A DNA stretch of 31,773 nt from the NCBI GenBank assembly GCA_963621575.1, contig CAVFEH010000022.1, positions 1 to 31,773 of the forward strand. Reading direction: 5' to 3'. The translations under genes and the position numbers were made by a program. The DNA is from UBA1724 sp963621575. GTDB lineage: Bacteria; Verrucomicrobiota; Lentisphaeria; Oligosphaerales; Oligosphaeraceae. Every line of letters starts with the position of its first letter. Within the stretch, counting starts at the first letter, position 1. The notes beneath the pieces are model-generated. The model saw only the letters and a list, made by a program, of their open reading frames with translations, ran no database searches and was not told the DNA's origin. Below, piece by piece: positions 8,008 through 16,162 of this stretch.

Positions 8008-9774
8008 TTAAAGCTTCTTGTAGATGTCCTCCAGAGAGATCTTCTTGCGGAGCATGAGGACCATCAAGTGGTACAGGAGCTGGCTAATCTCCAAAGAGAC
8101 ATTGTCGGCATTCTCGTATTCGGCGGCCATCCAGACCTCCGCCGCCTCCTCCACGATCTTCTTGCCAATGGCATGGACGCCTTTGTTGTATTCGGCAACG
8201 GTCCGGCTGTTCGGATCCCCCTGCCGGATCTTCTCCTCCAGCTCCGCCAGCAGGGACTCCAGGGTCTTGCGGGTGGTCTCCGCTTTTCCCAGGAACTCGC
8301 CCGGGATCTTCTCCCGGCGGATCTGCCTGGCGCCGACGGCGTCGGGGGAGGAGAGGTATTCGTGGAAGGTGAGCTCGTCCAGGAGGTTGGCGGCGCGCTC
8401 GGAGGAGACTGCAAGGGCCTCGGTGACGACCTTGGGGGTCGCCTTGCCGGCGGACAGGACGGCGCGGAGGGCGTCGTTGGCGGTGGGTTCGCTGAAGTGC
8501 AGCTGTGGCATTTCCTTGTCGTGGGTCGCCTCCTGGAGCGCCTTCTGGCTTTCCTGGAGTCGTTGCAGGAAGAGCTGTGGCGCGGGGTCGTTGTGGCGGG
8601 GCGCCTGTTCCTGGGCGGCCTGGCAGATGGCAGCGCGGAATTCGGGAGTGATGCCGGCGCTCTGGAAGCGGAGCCGGTCTTCTCCGGAACACAGGAGAAA
8701 GTCTCCGTCTTCCATGAGGAAGGTGGTGTCGGGGATGTTTCCCTCCTCCTGGACATCCTCGTCCTGGGGCTCCTCGTCTTGGGTGCCCTCGGCTGGCTGG
8801 AGGGGCTTTTCCTGGGGCAGGAATCCCCAGATCCTGGTGGAGAAGCAGTTGAGGACGGGGGCCTGCGGAAGAGTGGAGGTGGTGGCGGCCAGGTGGATTC
8901 CGGCGGCTGCGGAGTCGGCCAATCCCTGGAGGAGCTCCAGGGTCTTCTGCTGGTGTCGGGGATCCATGAGGGCGCCGATCTCGTCAAAGAGGAGGAGATA
9001 GCGGGGGAGTCTCTCCTGTCCTTCGGCGGGGGCGTATTCTTCCAGTCGGCGGCATCCGGCGGCGGCCAGGAGGCGGCGCCGGCGGTTGGTCTCCTGGAGG
9101 GACCATTCCAACAGCGTCACGCCGGCATCGGCGGTCTTCTGGACGGGCAGGGCCAGGTGGGGGGTCTTGGCGAAGTCCCGGAAGGTCTCGCCGTTTCGGT
9201 CAAAAAGGAGGACGCGGGTGTCGGCGGGATCCTGGATCAGGACCAGGGAGAGAAGGAATTGCTGGAGGAGGGTGGATTTCCCCGCGCCGTCATATCCGGC
9301 AATCAGGATGTTTTCGGATGAGGCCAGATCCAGGATTCGGAGGCCGTCCACGCTGTCGCCCAGCAACAGCGGCAGGAGCCGTCCGTCGTGGCGCCGCCAG
9401 GCGGGATCGGCGAAGAGTCGTTCGGGGGCGGGGGGCTTTTGTGTGGGGAAGGGGACTTCCACGCCGGCGCAATTGCGTCCAGGGACGGGCAGGAGCATGC
9501 GGAGGGGGCGGGGACGGTGCAGGCTGCGTTTGCACTCCTCGGCCAAGGCGCCCAGCTGCGCCAGATATGCGCCGGGAGCCAGGGTGATCTCGAAGCGGGT
9601 GAGCCGGGACGCAGGGGTGGTTGCGGTGATTTGGCCGGCTACGCCGTGCTCGTCCATGATCCTCTGGAGGGTCTGGGCCGCCTGGCTGCGCTCTTCCCGG
9701 AGGCTGGCGAGGTCCCCGTCGTCCCCGGCGGGGGCGGTGGGGAGCGGGATGGGCTGGTAGGAGGAGGTGGGCAT
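8008..9774 (-). CDS. FtsK-like ATPase fused to phosphoribosyl-ATP pyrophosphohydrolase (HisE)
   Basis: This 588-residue single frame has four parts. Residues about 20-110 match the FtsK alpha region (LPVPGRNCAGVEVPFP). Residues about 115-385 form a RecA-like FtsK beta region with Walker A GYDGAGKS (160-167) and Walker B LLLFDE (260-265). Residues about 428-485 resemble the FtsK gamma winged helix. Residues about 503-588 are a full HisE domain: GDPNSRT, KGVHAIGKKIVEEAAEVWMAAEYE (metal motif EEAAE, 542-546) and EISQLLYH. HisE hydrolyses phosphoribosyl-ATP to phosphoribosyl-AMP. The FtsK part has no membrane helices, and the usual TQRPS and post-Walker-B ring-contact region is degenerate (AATTST), with an acidic insert at about 328-345. 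No ATG, GTG or TTG lies in frame between 8511 and the HisE domain, so HisE is not separately started. The gene lies 10 bp after the RodZ-like gene and 27 bp before hisG. Domain identity is strong; joint function is unknown. Confidence 0.88.
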   Translation of the reverse strand: MPTSSYQPIPLPTAPAGDDGDLASLREERSQAAQTLQRIMDEHGVAGQITATTPASRLTRFEITLAPGAYLAQLGALAEECKRSLHRPRPLRMLLPVPGRNCAGVEVPFPTQKPPAPERLFADPAWRRHDGRLLPLLLGDSVDGLRILDLASSENILIAGYDGAGKSTLLQQFLLSLVLIQDPADTRVLLFDRNGETFRDFAKTPHLALPVQKTADAGVTLLEWSLQETNRRRRLLAAAGCRRLEEYAPAEGQERLPRYLLLFDEIGALMDPRHQQKTLELLQGLADSAAAGIHLAATTSTLPQAPVLNCFSTRIWGFLPQEKPLQPAEGTQDEEPQDEDVQEEGNIPDTTFLMEDGDFLLCSGEDRLRFQSAGITPEFRAAICQAAQEQAPRHNDPAPQLFLQRLQESQKALQEATHDKEMPQLHFSEPTANDALRAVLSAGKATPKVVTEALAVSSERAANLLDELTFHEYLSSPDAVGARQIRREKIPGEFLGKAETTRKTLESLLAELEEKIRQGDPNSRTVAEYNKGVHAIGKKIVEEAAEVWMAAEYENADNVSLEISQLLYHLMVLMLRKKISLEDIYKKL

Positions 9775-9784
9775 GGATGTGGGC

Positions 9785-10396
9785 CTAGGGGAGGGGGAGG
9801 GGGTCCGGGGAGAGCGTGGGAGTGGGCAGAAGCGCTGGCAGGTCCAGTTGCACCTGTGATTGTAGATTCTTCTGCTGCACGCGCTTATAGATGTAGCCGC
9901 CGACGACTAGAAGCAACAGCAGTACGATCAGGGAGGAGATGAGGACTGCGGAGGGCCGTCGCATGGGGGAGGCATTGTTCTCCTCCAGGCAATCCGAAAG
10001 GCTCCGGGTGGTCTGGAAGCCCACGCGGTTTTCCAGTGCCTGCAGTTCCTGTCCAAAGAGCTCCAGGAGATGCTCCACGTTCTCGGGCGTCTGGTTGTAG
10101 GCCAGACAGAGACGCTCGATGTTCGCCATGCAGTAGTGTGGATGGACTCCCGTGCCCTCGATGTCGTCGTTCTCCAGGGCGCGGATCACGCCCACCGCAA
10201 CATGGGCCTTCTCTGCGGCGCTCTCCAGCGACAGCTCCGCGTCCATGCGGCAGCGCAGGAGCTGTTCGCCGAAGGTGGGCTCTTTCGTCTCAAGGGTCAG
10301 AACCGGTCCCTGTGGCGCCACTGGCGGTGGCACCGGCGCCACGGGAGTGGCGTCGTCGTCGCGGGGGCGTTCTTCCTTGGCGGGGGCGGGGGTCAC
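9785..10396 (-). CDS. RodZ-like helix-turn-helix membrane protein
   Basis: This 203-residue protein has a Pro/Ala/Asp-rich head (1-35), a RodZ-type HTH domain (about 41-115, with LLRCRMDAELSLESAAEKAHVAVGVIRALE), a short linker, one membrane helix (about 149-169) and a Pro/Leu-rich tail of about 30 residues. RodZ links MreB to the membrane and helps set rod shape. The canonical periplasmic domain is missing or very short here, so a different HTH membrane regulator remains possible. The start is a GTG overlapping the ftsK stop as GTGA (10393-10396). No nearer in-frame start would keep the HTH, so translational coupling to ftsK is likely. Confidence 0.75.
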   Translation of the reverse strand: MTPAPAKEERPRDDDATPVAPVPPPVAPQGPVLTLETKEPTFGEQLLRCRMDAELSLESAAEKAHVAVGVIRALENDDIEGTGVHPHYCMANIERLCLAYNQTPENVEHLLELFGQELQALENRVGFQTTRSLSDCLEENNASPMRRPSAVLISSLIVLLLLLVVGGYIYKRVQQKNLQSQVQLDLPALLPTPTLSPDPLPLP

Positions 10397-13224
10397 CTTG
10401 CGCCTCCAAAGGCGTTGTTGTCCGAGGCCCCTTCGTCGGAGTCATCCTGGAGGGTCGGGACGGGATTTGCGGCGCGCCGCGTGGCGAACGCGCCGGGCGA
10501 GGCGTTTGTGGAGCCGCCGTTCACGGAGGCGCTGATGTCGGCTGGATTTCCGGGGGTGGCGCCGTCCTGTGCTGGCGCGGCGGGCGCGGGTGCCTGCTGT
10601 TTCGGGGCCGGGGTGCCGTCCTCTGTGTCCTCATCGGGGGGGAAGTTGTCCCAGTAGATTTCGCGCATTCCGGAGATGGGCTGCGGTCCCAGGTATCCCA
10701 GGTCGGCCAGTTCCTCCACCAGGGTGGCGGATTTGTTGTATCCGATGCGGAGGGCCCGCTGGAGGTAGGAGATGGTGGGCCGCTGGCTTTTGCGGATGAC
10801 CTTGAGGGCGGCGTGGATCAGGTCCTCTTCGCTGTCGTCGGGATTGACGGGGCCATTGTCGGCTGCGCCGGCGCCATTGCCGCCGCGGTGTCCATTTCCG
10901 ATGGAGGAGAGTGTGGTCTCCGCGGCCTCCTCGGCCTCCCGGAGCTTTTCGCGCCGGGCTTCCAAGGCCAGCATGAGACTCTCGTTGTAGACGGGCGCGC
11001 CCTGTGCGGCCCAGGCGTCGGTGACGCGGGCGATTTCGCTGTTTTCCACCCATCCGCACTGGATCCGCTCGGGTTCGGCGGCGCCGGTGGAGAAGAGCAT
11101 GTCGCCTTTGCCCAGAAGGGTCTCTGCGCCGGTGGTCCCCAGGATGATGCGGGAGTTTGTGGAGTCGGTGGCGCGCAGGGCGATCCGGAAGGGGAAGTTG
11201 CTCTTGATGACGCCGGTGATGACATCGGTGGAGGGGCGCTGGGTTGCCACGATCATGTGAATGCCGGCGGCGCGGGCCTTCCCGCCCAGGCGTCCCAGCA
11301 ACACATCCACGTCCTTCTTGACCTGGAGGGTGATGTCGGCCAGCTCATCGATGATGATGACCAGGTAGGGCAGCCGGGCGGGCACGGGATCGCCGTCCAC
11401 ATCCAGGATTTCCTCGGTTTCGGGGGGGCGGCTGTTGAATTCGTCCAGCTTCCGGACGCCGGCGGCCTTCATCTGGCGGTAGCGCTTGTCCATTTCGAGG
11501 CAGGCCCACTGGAGGACGGTGGCCACCTGGGCCACGTCGTTGATGATGGGGGAGGCCAGGTGCGGGAGGTGCTCGTAGGGGGCGAATTCCAGGAGCTTGG
11601 GGTCCACCATGACGAGGCGCAATTCGTCGGGAGTGAAGCGCAGGAGCATGGACTGTATGAGCAGGTTCATGCATCCGGACTTGCCGCTGCCGGTGGTGCC
11701 GGCGATGAGGAGGTGCGGCGCTTCGGAGAGGTCCGCCACGCAGACATTCCCGGTGATGTTCTTGCCCAGGAGCAGGGGGAGGTGCCCGCGGGTGTTGCGC
11801 CAGGCGTCGGAGGTGAAGAGCTCGCCGGCACAGACCGTGGCCGCCTTTTGGTTGGGAACTTCGATGCCTGCGCGGTCCTTGCCCGGGATGGGAAGCAGCA
11901 TCCGGATGTTCTGACGGGAGCGCAACGCCATCTGGAGATTGCTCTTCAGGCTCCCCAAGTGCTTCAGCTGCACTCCTGTGCCGATCTCCACCTCATAGAG
12001 GGTCACCTGGGGGCCCGCAATGGCGTTGGAGACTGTCGCGTCAATCTTGAATTGGTCCAGCGTGGTCTGCAGGATCTCCTTGTTGGTCTCGATCTCCTTC
12101 GCAGTGGCCAACTGCTGGTCCGAGAGGTTCTTCATCAGGAAACACTCACGGGGATCCGGAATCCGGCAGCCGCCAGAGGAGACGCCGCCGCGGAAGGAGG
12201 GTGCGGGACGGGGCGCCTGCGCGCCTGGCGGCGGGACGGGGGGGGCGCTTTTCGGGGGGGCGGCGCTGTCTGCGCGCATCGCGGGTGCCTCCAGGGGGAG
12301 CTCGCCCTGGATGTGCCGCACGGGGTGCGGCGGGGTCGGACGGCCCTGGTTCTGTTGTCCCAGAATGGCCTCCTCGGCCTGTCGGCCCGCCTGGATGGAC
12401 TCCTGTCCGCGACGGGCGCGGAAAATGGTGTTGCCGGCGTTCTGGTGGGTGTCGTGTGCGAAGGTGATGGTGGAGGGCTGCGGTGGCGCGGGCTCTGGAT
12501 CCCGGGCGGCCTGCCGTGCCTCCTCGGCCTCCCGCCGCAGACGCTCTTCCTCCTGCCGGGCGGCCATCTGGGCGGCCAGCTCGCGGCGTTTTTCAAGCCA
12601 TTGCCGGGTGCGCTCCCAGAGCCAGGCGGTGGCGCTGCGCCAATCATAGTTCCAGATGACGCCAAGGCTTCCGGCAAAGAGGACGATGGCGAGCAGGAGG
12701 CAGCCGGTGGTGGACAATGCGCGGCTGATCCAGCCGGTGCCAGGCATGCAGAGGAGTTGTCCGATGACGCCGCCCGGCAGTCCGGCCAGATTCAGGCTCC
12801 GGGCGACACCCTCGAAGGCATGTGGAAAGGCGCCCAGTGCAACGGAGACGCTCAGTCCATTGAGGGGGATTGCCAGGAAATAGTCCCAGCTGCTTGGCAG
12901 GAGTCCTTTCCGGCAGAGGATGCGTCGGAAGGAGCACAGGAGGCAGAGGAGGAGGAGGGGATAGACGGCCAATCCCAGCGCGGTCAGGAGGACCCAGCTC
13001 ACATTGGTGCCCCAGCGTCCCAGCAGGTTGTGGGGATATGCGGAGCCCACGATGCCACCGGCGAAGTGGTCCACGTCCTCGGGGTGGAAGGAGAAGAGCG
13101 CGATGGCCAGGAAGAGGAGTGCCAGGAGGGGCAGGAGCCTGTGGAACCGGAAGGCCGTGGAGGCCTGCCTCCGGGGTTGGCCGGACGGGGCGTCGGGATA
13201 GGGGTTGGGATAGGGGTCGGGCAT
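10393..13224 (-). CDS. ftsK: DNA translocase FtsK/SpoIIIE
   Basis: This 943-residue protein has the full FtsK layout. About four or five membrane helices fall between 29 and 192, then a charged Pro/Gln linker (about 205-360), alpha (about 370-460), the beta motor with Walker A GTTGSGKS (509-516) and Walker B LVIIIDE (621-627), TQRPSTDVITG (from 661), SRIILGTTGAETLLGKGDML, and a gamma winged helix (about 770-835). It moves chromosome DNA through the closing septum and activates XerCD at dif. A low-complexity tail of roughly 90 residues (Asp/Glu then Pro/Ala/Gly) follows gamma, which is unusual because gamma normally ends the protein. The gene starts 9 bp after the upstream permease gene and overlaps the RodZ-like gene. 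Confidence 0.95.
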   Translation of the reverse strand: MPDPYPNPYPDAPSGQPRRQASTAFRFHRLLPLLALLFLAIALFSFHPEDVDHFAGGIVGSAYPHNLLGRWGTNVSWVLLTALGLAVYPLLLLCLLCSFRRILCRKGLLPSSWDYFLAIPLNGLSVSVALGAFPHAFEGVARSLNLAGLPGGVIGQLLCMPGTGWISRALSTTGCLLLAIVLFAGSLGVIWNYDWRSATAWLWERTRQWLEKRRELAAQMAARQEEERLRREAEEARQAARDPEPAPPQPSTITFAHDTHQNAGNTIFRARRGQESIQAGRQAEEAILGQQNQGRPTPPHPVRHIQGELPLEAPAMRADSAAPPKSAPPVPPPGAQAPRPAPSFRGGVSSGGCRIPDPRECFLMKNLSDQQLATAKEIETNKEILQTTLDQFKIDATVSNAIAGPQVTLYEVEIGTGVQLKHLGSLKSNLQMALRSRQNIRMLLPIPGKDRAGIEVPNQKAATVCAGELFTSDAWRNTRGHLPLLLGKNITGNVCVADLSEAPHLLIAGTTGSGKSGCMNLLIQSMLLRFTPDELRLVMVDPKLLEFAPYEHLPHLASPIINDVAQVATVLQWACLEMDKRYRQMKAAGVRKLDEFNSRPPETEEILDVDGDPVPARLPYLVIIIDELADITLQVKKDVDVLLGRLGGKARAAGIHMIVATQRPSTDVITGVIKSNFPFRIALRATDSTNSRIILGTTGAETLLGKGDMLFSTGAAEPERIQCGWVENSEIARVTDAWAAQGAPVYNESLMLALEARREKLREAEEAAETTLSSIGNGHRGGNGAGAADNGPVNPDDSEEDLIHAALKVIRKSQRPTISYLQRALRIGYNKSATLVEELADLGYLGPQPISGMREIYWDNFPPDEDTEDGTPAPKQQAPAPAAPAQDGATPGNPADISASVNGGSTNASPGAFATRRAANPVPTLQDDSDEGASDNNAFGGAR

Positions 13225-13233
13225 GAGGTGGGC

Positions 13234-14157
13234 TCACCCTAGCTGGTATAGGAGTACGGAGAGGAATACGAGGATGGCGGCGGCCATGCGTTTGGCGAAG
13301 AGAGTCCCGGTGAGCTTGTGTTCCAGGCCGGTGCAACCCAGTGCGAGGCAGATGGGCGTGAGCAGCAGGGTGAAGATTCCGCGGGTGTTCTGGAGAAGGA
13401 CGCCGTGGAGGGTGCCCAGCCGGGCAAAGGAGTAGTTCAGCGTCACGATGCAGGCCAGCCAGAAGAGGGAGAAGGGGATGCTGTGCAGGAGGGCGACTTT
13501 CCCGAAGGTCTTCGGAGTGGCGGCGAAGCAGAGGAGCGCCAGGAGCCCGACGGTGAGGTATGTGAGGATGGTGCAGTGGAGGGCGGCCAGGCTCTGGGAT
13601 TCGTGGAGATCGCTTGCCAGTCGGTTGGTCAGTTCCGTGAGGCAGAGGTCGGAGAGGCAGTAGAAGAGGCATCCGGCCAGGACCAGCGCCACGCTTGCCA
13701 CGGGGAAGTGCCGTCCCGCGTTGTTCAGCAGGAAGGCGGCCACGACCGCCAGCAGGATGGCGACGGCCTTGATCCAGGAGAAGCTGTCGCCCAGGAAGCA
13801 GATTGTGAGGAAGGCCAGCATGGGCAGCTTCAGGCCCAGCAGGGGCACCACCCGGGATGGCTCCACCAGCTTTTGGGCGCCGAAGACGGAGGTCTGCCCA
13901 AGGAAGAAGAAGGCCGCCGCCCCCAGCATGACCGGCAGGCGTCCGGCGGCGCCGTCCCGGAAGAGCGCGGCGCCGCCGCAGGGGAAGAGGAGCGCCAGGG
14001 AGACGAGCCCCATGACCAGTCCGGCGTGCATCATGAGTCCGGGGCTGGTGAGGCCCTTGGTGCGCTTCAGCGCCCAGGAGGATGCCAGGAAGGAGCTGGC
14101 GGAGAGGATGGCCGTGAGAAAGCCGGCGGCCAGTCCGGCGGGATCTGCGGAGCCCAT
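13234..14157 (-). CDS. EamA/DMT-superfamily permease-like membrane protein
   Basis: This 307-residue, very hydrophobic protein has about ten predicted membrane helices in two similar halves, as in drug/metabolite (EamA-type) transporters. Helix-rich stretches include FLTAILSASSFLASSW near the N-terminus and ILVFLSVLLYQLG at the C-terminus. The ATG at 14157 shares one base with the stop of the ACT-domain gene (TGATG), so I chose it over an upstream in-frame extension that has no homology and covers the ACT gene. The coupling suggests a joint role with the ACT/PaaK pair, for example moving an aromatic acid or amino acid across the inner membrane. The substrate is unknown. Confidence 0.72.
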   Translation of the reverse strand: MGSADPAGLAAGFLTAILSASSFLASSWALKRTKGLTSPGLMMHAGLVMGLVSLALLFPCGGAALFRDGAAGRLPVMLGAAAFFFLGQTSVFGAQKLVEPSRVVPLLGLKLPMLAFLTICFLGDSFSWIKAVAILLAVVAAFLLNNAGRHFPVASVALVLAGCLFYCLSDLCLTELTNRLASDLHESQSLAALHCTILTYLTVGLLALLCFAATPKTFGKVALLHSIPFSLFWLACIVTLNYSFARLGTLHGVLLQNTRGIFTLLLTPICLALGCTGLEHKLTGTLFAKRMAAAILVFLSVLLYQLG

Positions 14158-14594
14158 CAGCGGCCCAGGAGCTCGTCCAGGGAGAGTTGTTCGATGCCGG
14201 CGTCGGCGAAGGCCTTTTCGGCTTCCTCGGGATGCGGGAAGCGGAAGACCATCACGGGATCCTTGATGGCGCGCTGGGAGACGGCGTACATGTATTCCAC
14301 GTTCAGGCCGCTGTCGTGGATGACCTGCAGCACCTTCGCCAGGCCGCCGGGCACGCCGGCCACGGGCACCACGGAGACGGGGTTGACGGTGCACACGGTG
14401 CCGCGGGCCTTCAGGGCCCCGGCCGCCTTCTCCACGTCGTCCACGATGAGCCGCAGAATGCCGAAGTCCGCGGTGTCGGCCACGGAGATGGCCAGGATGT
14501 CAATGCCGACCTCGCCCAGCACACGGGTCACTTCCGCCAGGCGTCCGACGCGGTTCTCCAGAAAGATGGAAAGCTGCTGGATTTCTTTTTTCAT
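14157..14594 (-). CDS. Tandem ACT-domain amino-acid-binding protein
   Basis: This 145-residue protein consists of two ACT domains (about 5-68 and 72-138). The first begins QLSIFLENRVGRLAEVTRVL and the second has the matching PGGLAKVLQVIHDSGLNVEY pattern. ACT domains bind amino acids and act as allosteric sensors. Small tandem-ACT proteins next to PaaK-like ligases are a recurring pair in anaerobic bacteria and archaea. An ideal ribosome site, AAAGGAGGAG, lies 6-7 nt before the ATG at 14594. The gene follows the ligase by 49 bp and overlaps the permease by one base, so the three probably form one module. Confidence 0.9.
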   Translation of the reverse strand: MKKEIQQLSIFLENRVGRLAEVTRVLGEVGIDILAISVADTADFGILRLIVDDVEKAAGALKARGTVCTVNPVSVVPVAGVPGGLAKVLQVIHDSGLNVEYMYAVSQRAIKDPVMVFRFPHPEEAEKAFADAGIEQLSLDELLGR

Positions 14595-14643
14595 GGGGTG
14601 CTCCTCCTTTCGGGTGGAAATCTCGGGAATGGGGGAACCGTCG

Positions 14644-15948
14644 TCACTTGGCGCGCTTGTCGACCACGTGGCGGGTCTTTCCGTCGCAGCGTGCGATGGC
14701 GCCGGGCTCCACCAGGGTGATCTTGGCGTTGATGCCGATCATGCCCTTGATCTTGTTCGAGATGGTCTTGCGGAGGCCCTCCAGCACGGAGACCTGGTCG
14801 CCGAAGAGCTCCGGCGTCACCTCCACACGCACCTCCAGTTCGTCCATGGCGCCCTCGCGGGTGATTACGAGCTCGTAGTGGGGCACCACGCCGCGGATGG
14901 AGAGCAGCAGTGCCTCCACCTGGGAGGGGAAGAGGTTCACGCCGCGGATGATGAGCATGTCGTCGCTGCGGCGGCGGATGGGGTCCATGTGGACCAGGGT
15001 GCGTCCACAGGCGCACTTTTCATAGTGGAGCCTGGTGACATCGTGGGTGCGGTAGCGCAGGAGCGGCATGGCCCACTTGTCCAAGGTGGTGAGCACCAGC
15101 TCGCCCTCTTCTCCGGGGGGGAGGGAGGCTCCGGTGGCGGGGTCCACGATTTCCGGGTAGTAGTGGTCCTCGAAGATGTGCATGCCATTCCGGGCATCGC
15201 AGCTGCCGGCCACGCCCGGGCCCATGATCTCGGAGAGGCCGAAGATGTCGTGTGCCTTGACGCCGGAGCCCTCTTCGATGTGTCTGCGCATTTCGTCGGT
15301 CCAGGGTTCGGCGCCGAAGAATCCGTGTCTCAGGGTGGTCTTGTGGAGATCCAGCCCCAGTCGCCCGGCCACCTCCATCAGGTGGATGAAGTAGGAGGGC
15401 GTGCAGCAGATCACGCTGATCTTCAGGTCCTGGATGAGCATGCAGAGCTTCTCGGTGTTGCCGCCGCCCATGGGGATGACGGTGGCGCCCACCTTCTCCA
15501 TGCCCTGGTGGGCGCCCATGCCGCCGGTGAAGAGGCTGTATCCGTAGCCGATGACTGCAATGTCCTTTTCGGTGACGCCGCCCATGAGGAAGCAGCGAGC
15601 GGTGGTCTCGGACCATGTCTCCAGATCCTGCCGGGTGTAGCTGACCACGATGGGTTTCCCCGTGGTGCCGCTGGAGGCATGGAGACGGACGATCTCCTCC
15701 ATGGGGACGGCGTTGAGGCCGTAGGGATAGTTGTCGCGCAGGTCGGTCTTCTGGGTGAATGGCAGCTTCACGATGTCCTTCAGGCTGCGGATGTCTTCGG
15801 GCTTCACCCCCATGGCGTCCATGGCCTTGGTGTAGAACGGGCTGTTCTTGTAGGCGTGTGCGACGATGGCCTGGAGGCGTTTGAGCTGGATGGCTTCCAG
15901 CTGGGGGCGGTCGAGGAAGTCGTTCTGGGAGAGCTGAGACGGGGTCAT
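14644..15948 (-). CDS. Phenylacetate-CoA ligase-like enzyme (copy 2, ACT-linked)
   Basis: This 434-residue PaaK-family ligase has the P-loop ASSGTTGKP (91-99), the adenine-site motif FGLSEIMGPG, RTHDVT, the CACGR cysteine pair and the hinge RRRSDDMLIIRGVNLFPSQVE, followed by the small C-terminal domain. It should adenylate a carboxylic acid and form the CoA thioester. In many anaerobes this type sits with ACT proteins and, sometimes, indolepyruvate ferredoxin oxidoreductase, which suggests an aryl acid substrate; no oxidoreductase of that kind is present here. I placed the start at the ATG at 15948 where family similarity begins. The frame is open further upstream, but that stretch is low-complexity and unlike PaaK. 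The first visible promoter-sized gap lies upstream (15949-16162). Confidence 0.92.
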   Translation of the reverse strand: MTPSQLSQNDFLDRPQLEAIQLKRLQAIVAHAYKNSPFYTKAMDAMGVKPEDIRSLKDIVKLPFTQKTDLRDNYPYGLNAVPMEEIVRLHASSGTTGKPIVVSYTRQDLETWSETTARCFLMGGVTEKDIAVIGYGYSLFTGGMGAHQGMEKVGATVIPMGGGNTEKLCMLIQDLKISVICCTPSYFIHLMEVAGRLGLDLHKTTLRHGFFGAEPWTDEMRRHIEEGSGVKAHDIFGLSEIMGPGVAGSCDARNGMHIFEDHYYPEIVDPATGASLPPGEEGELVLTTLDKWAMPLLRYRTHDVTRLHYEKCACGRTLVHMDPIRRRSDDMLIIRGVNLFPSQVEALLLSIRGVVPHYELVITREGAMDELEVRVEVTPELFGDQVSVLEGLRKTISNKIKGMIGINAKITLVEPGAIARCDGKTRHVVDKRAK

Positions 15949-16162
15949 GGGGCGGGCGGAGACGGAAGGCGGCTCCTGGCGGTATGCGGGGAAATTTTCG
16001 GGATGGCGGATCGGGAAGGCCCGGGACACGCGCGCCGCGCAAATCGCGTGCGTGCGTGCGCGCCCACCAGGCGGTGGAGAAACTACGTAATATAACCGCG
16101 CGGCCTGCGGTTTCCCTGCGCAGGGGAAGGCGGCCCGCCGGGGCGGCAAGGGGGGAGGACGG
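15949..16162. other. Intergenic region between the CE15-like esterase and PaaK-like copy 2
   Basis: These 214 bp contain no supported gene. A short GTGC-type alternating run sits near 16048-16062. AT-rich AATATA (16089-16094) reads TATATT on the minus strand and could be a -10 box for the ligase operon, but no fitting -35 is visible. CCCTGCGCAGGG at 16114-16125 is a perfect 12-bp palindrome. The G-rich tract next to the esterase stop has no T-run, so I do not call a terminator. Confidence 0.3.

Noticed and set aside
8041..8100. Gln in the HisE domain motif EISQLLYH where E. coli-type HisE has Asp, as a possible loss of a metal ligand.
   Set aside because: From memory, actinobacterial HisE proteins also have EISQLLYH and are functional, and the whole domain resembles that type. 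Treated as a lineage variant, not inactivation.
10036..13242. Very long plus-strand open frame (about 1068 codons) opposite ftsK; similar ones at 3525-6353, 7030-9321 and 28721-31624.
   Set aside because: These are antisense to well-recognised minus-strand genes, have low-complexity Gly/Ala/Val/Glu content and no family motifs. They arise from the GC-rich codon pattern.
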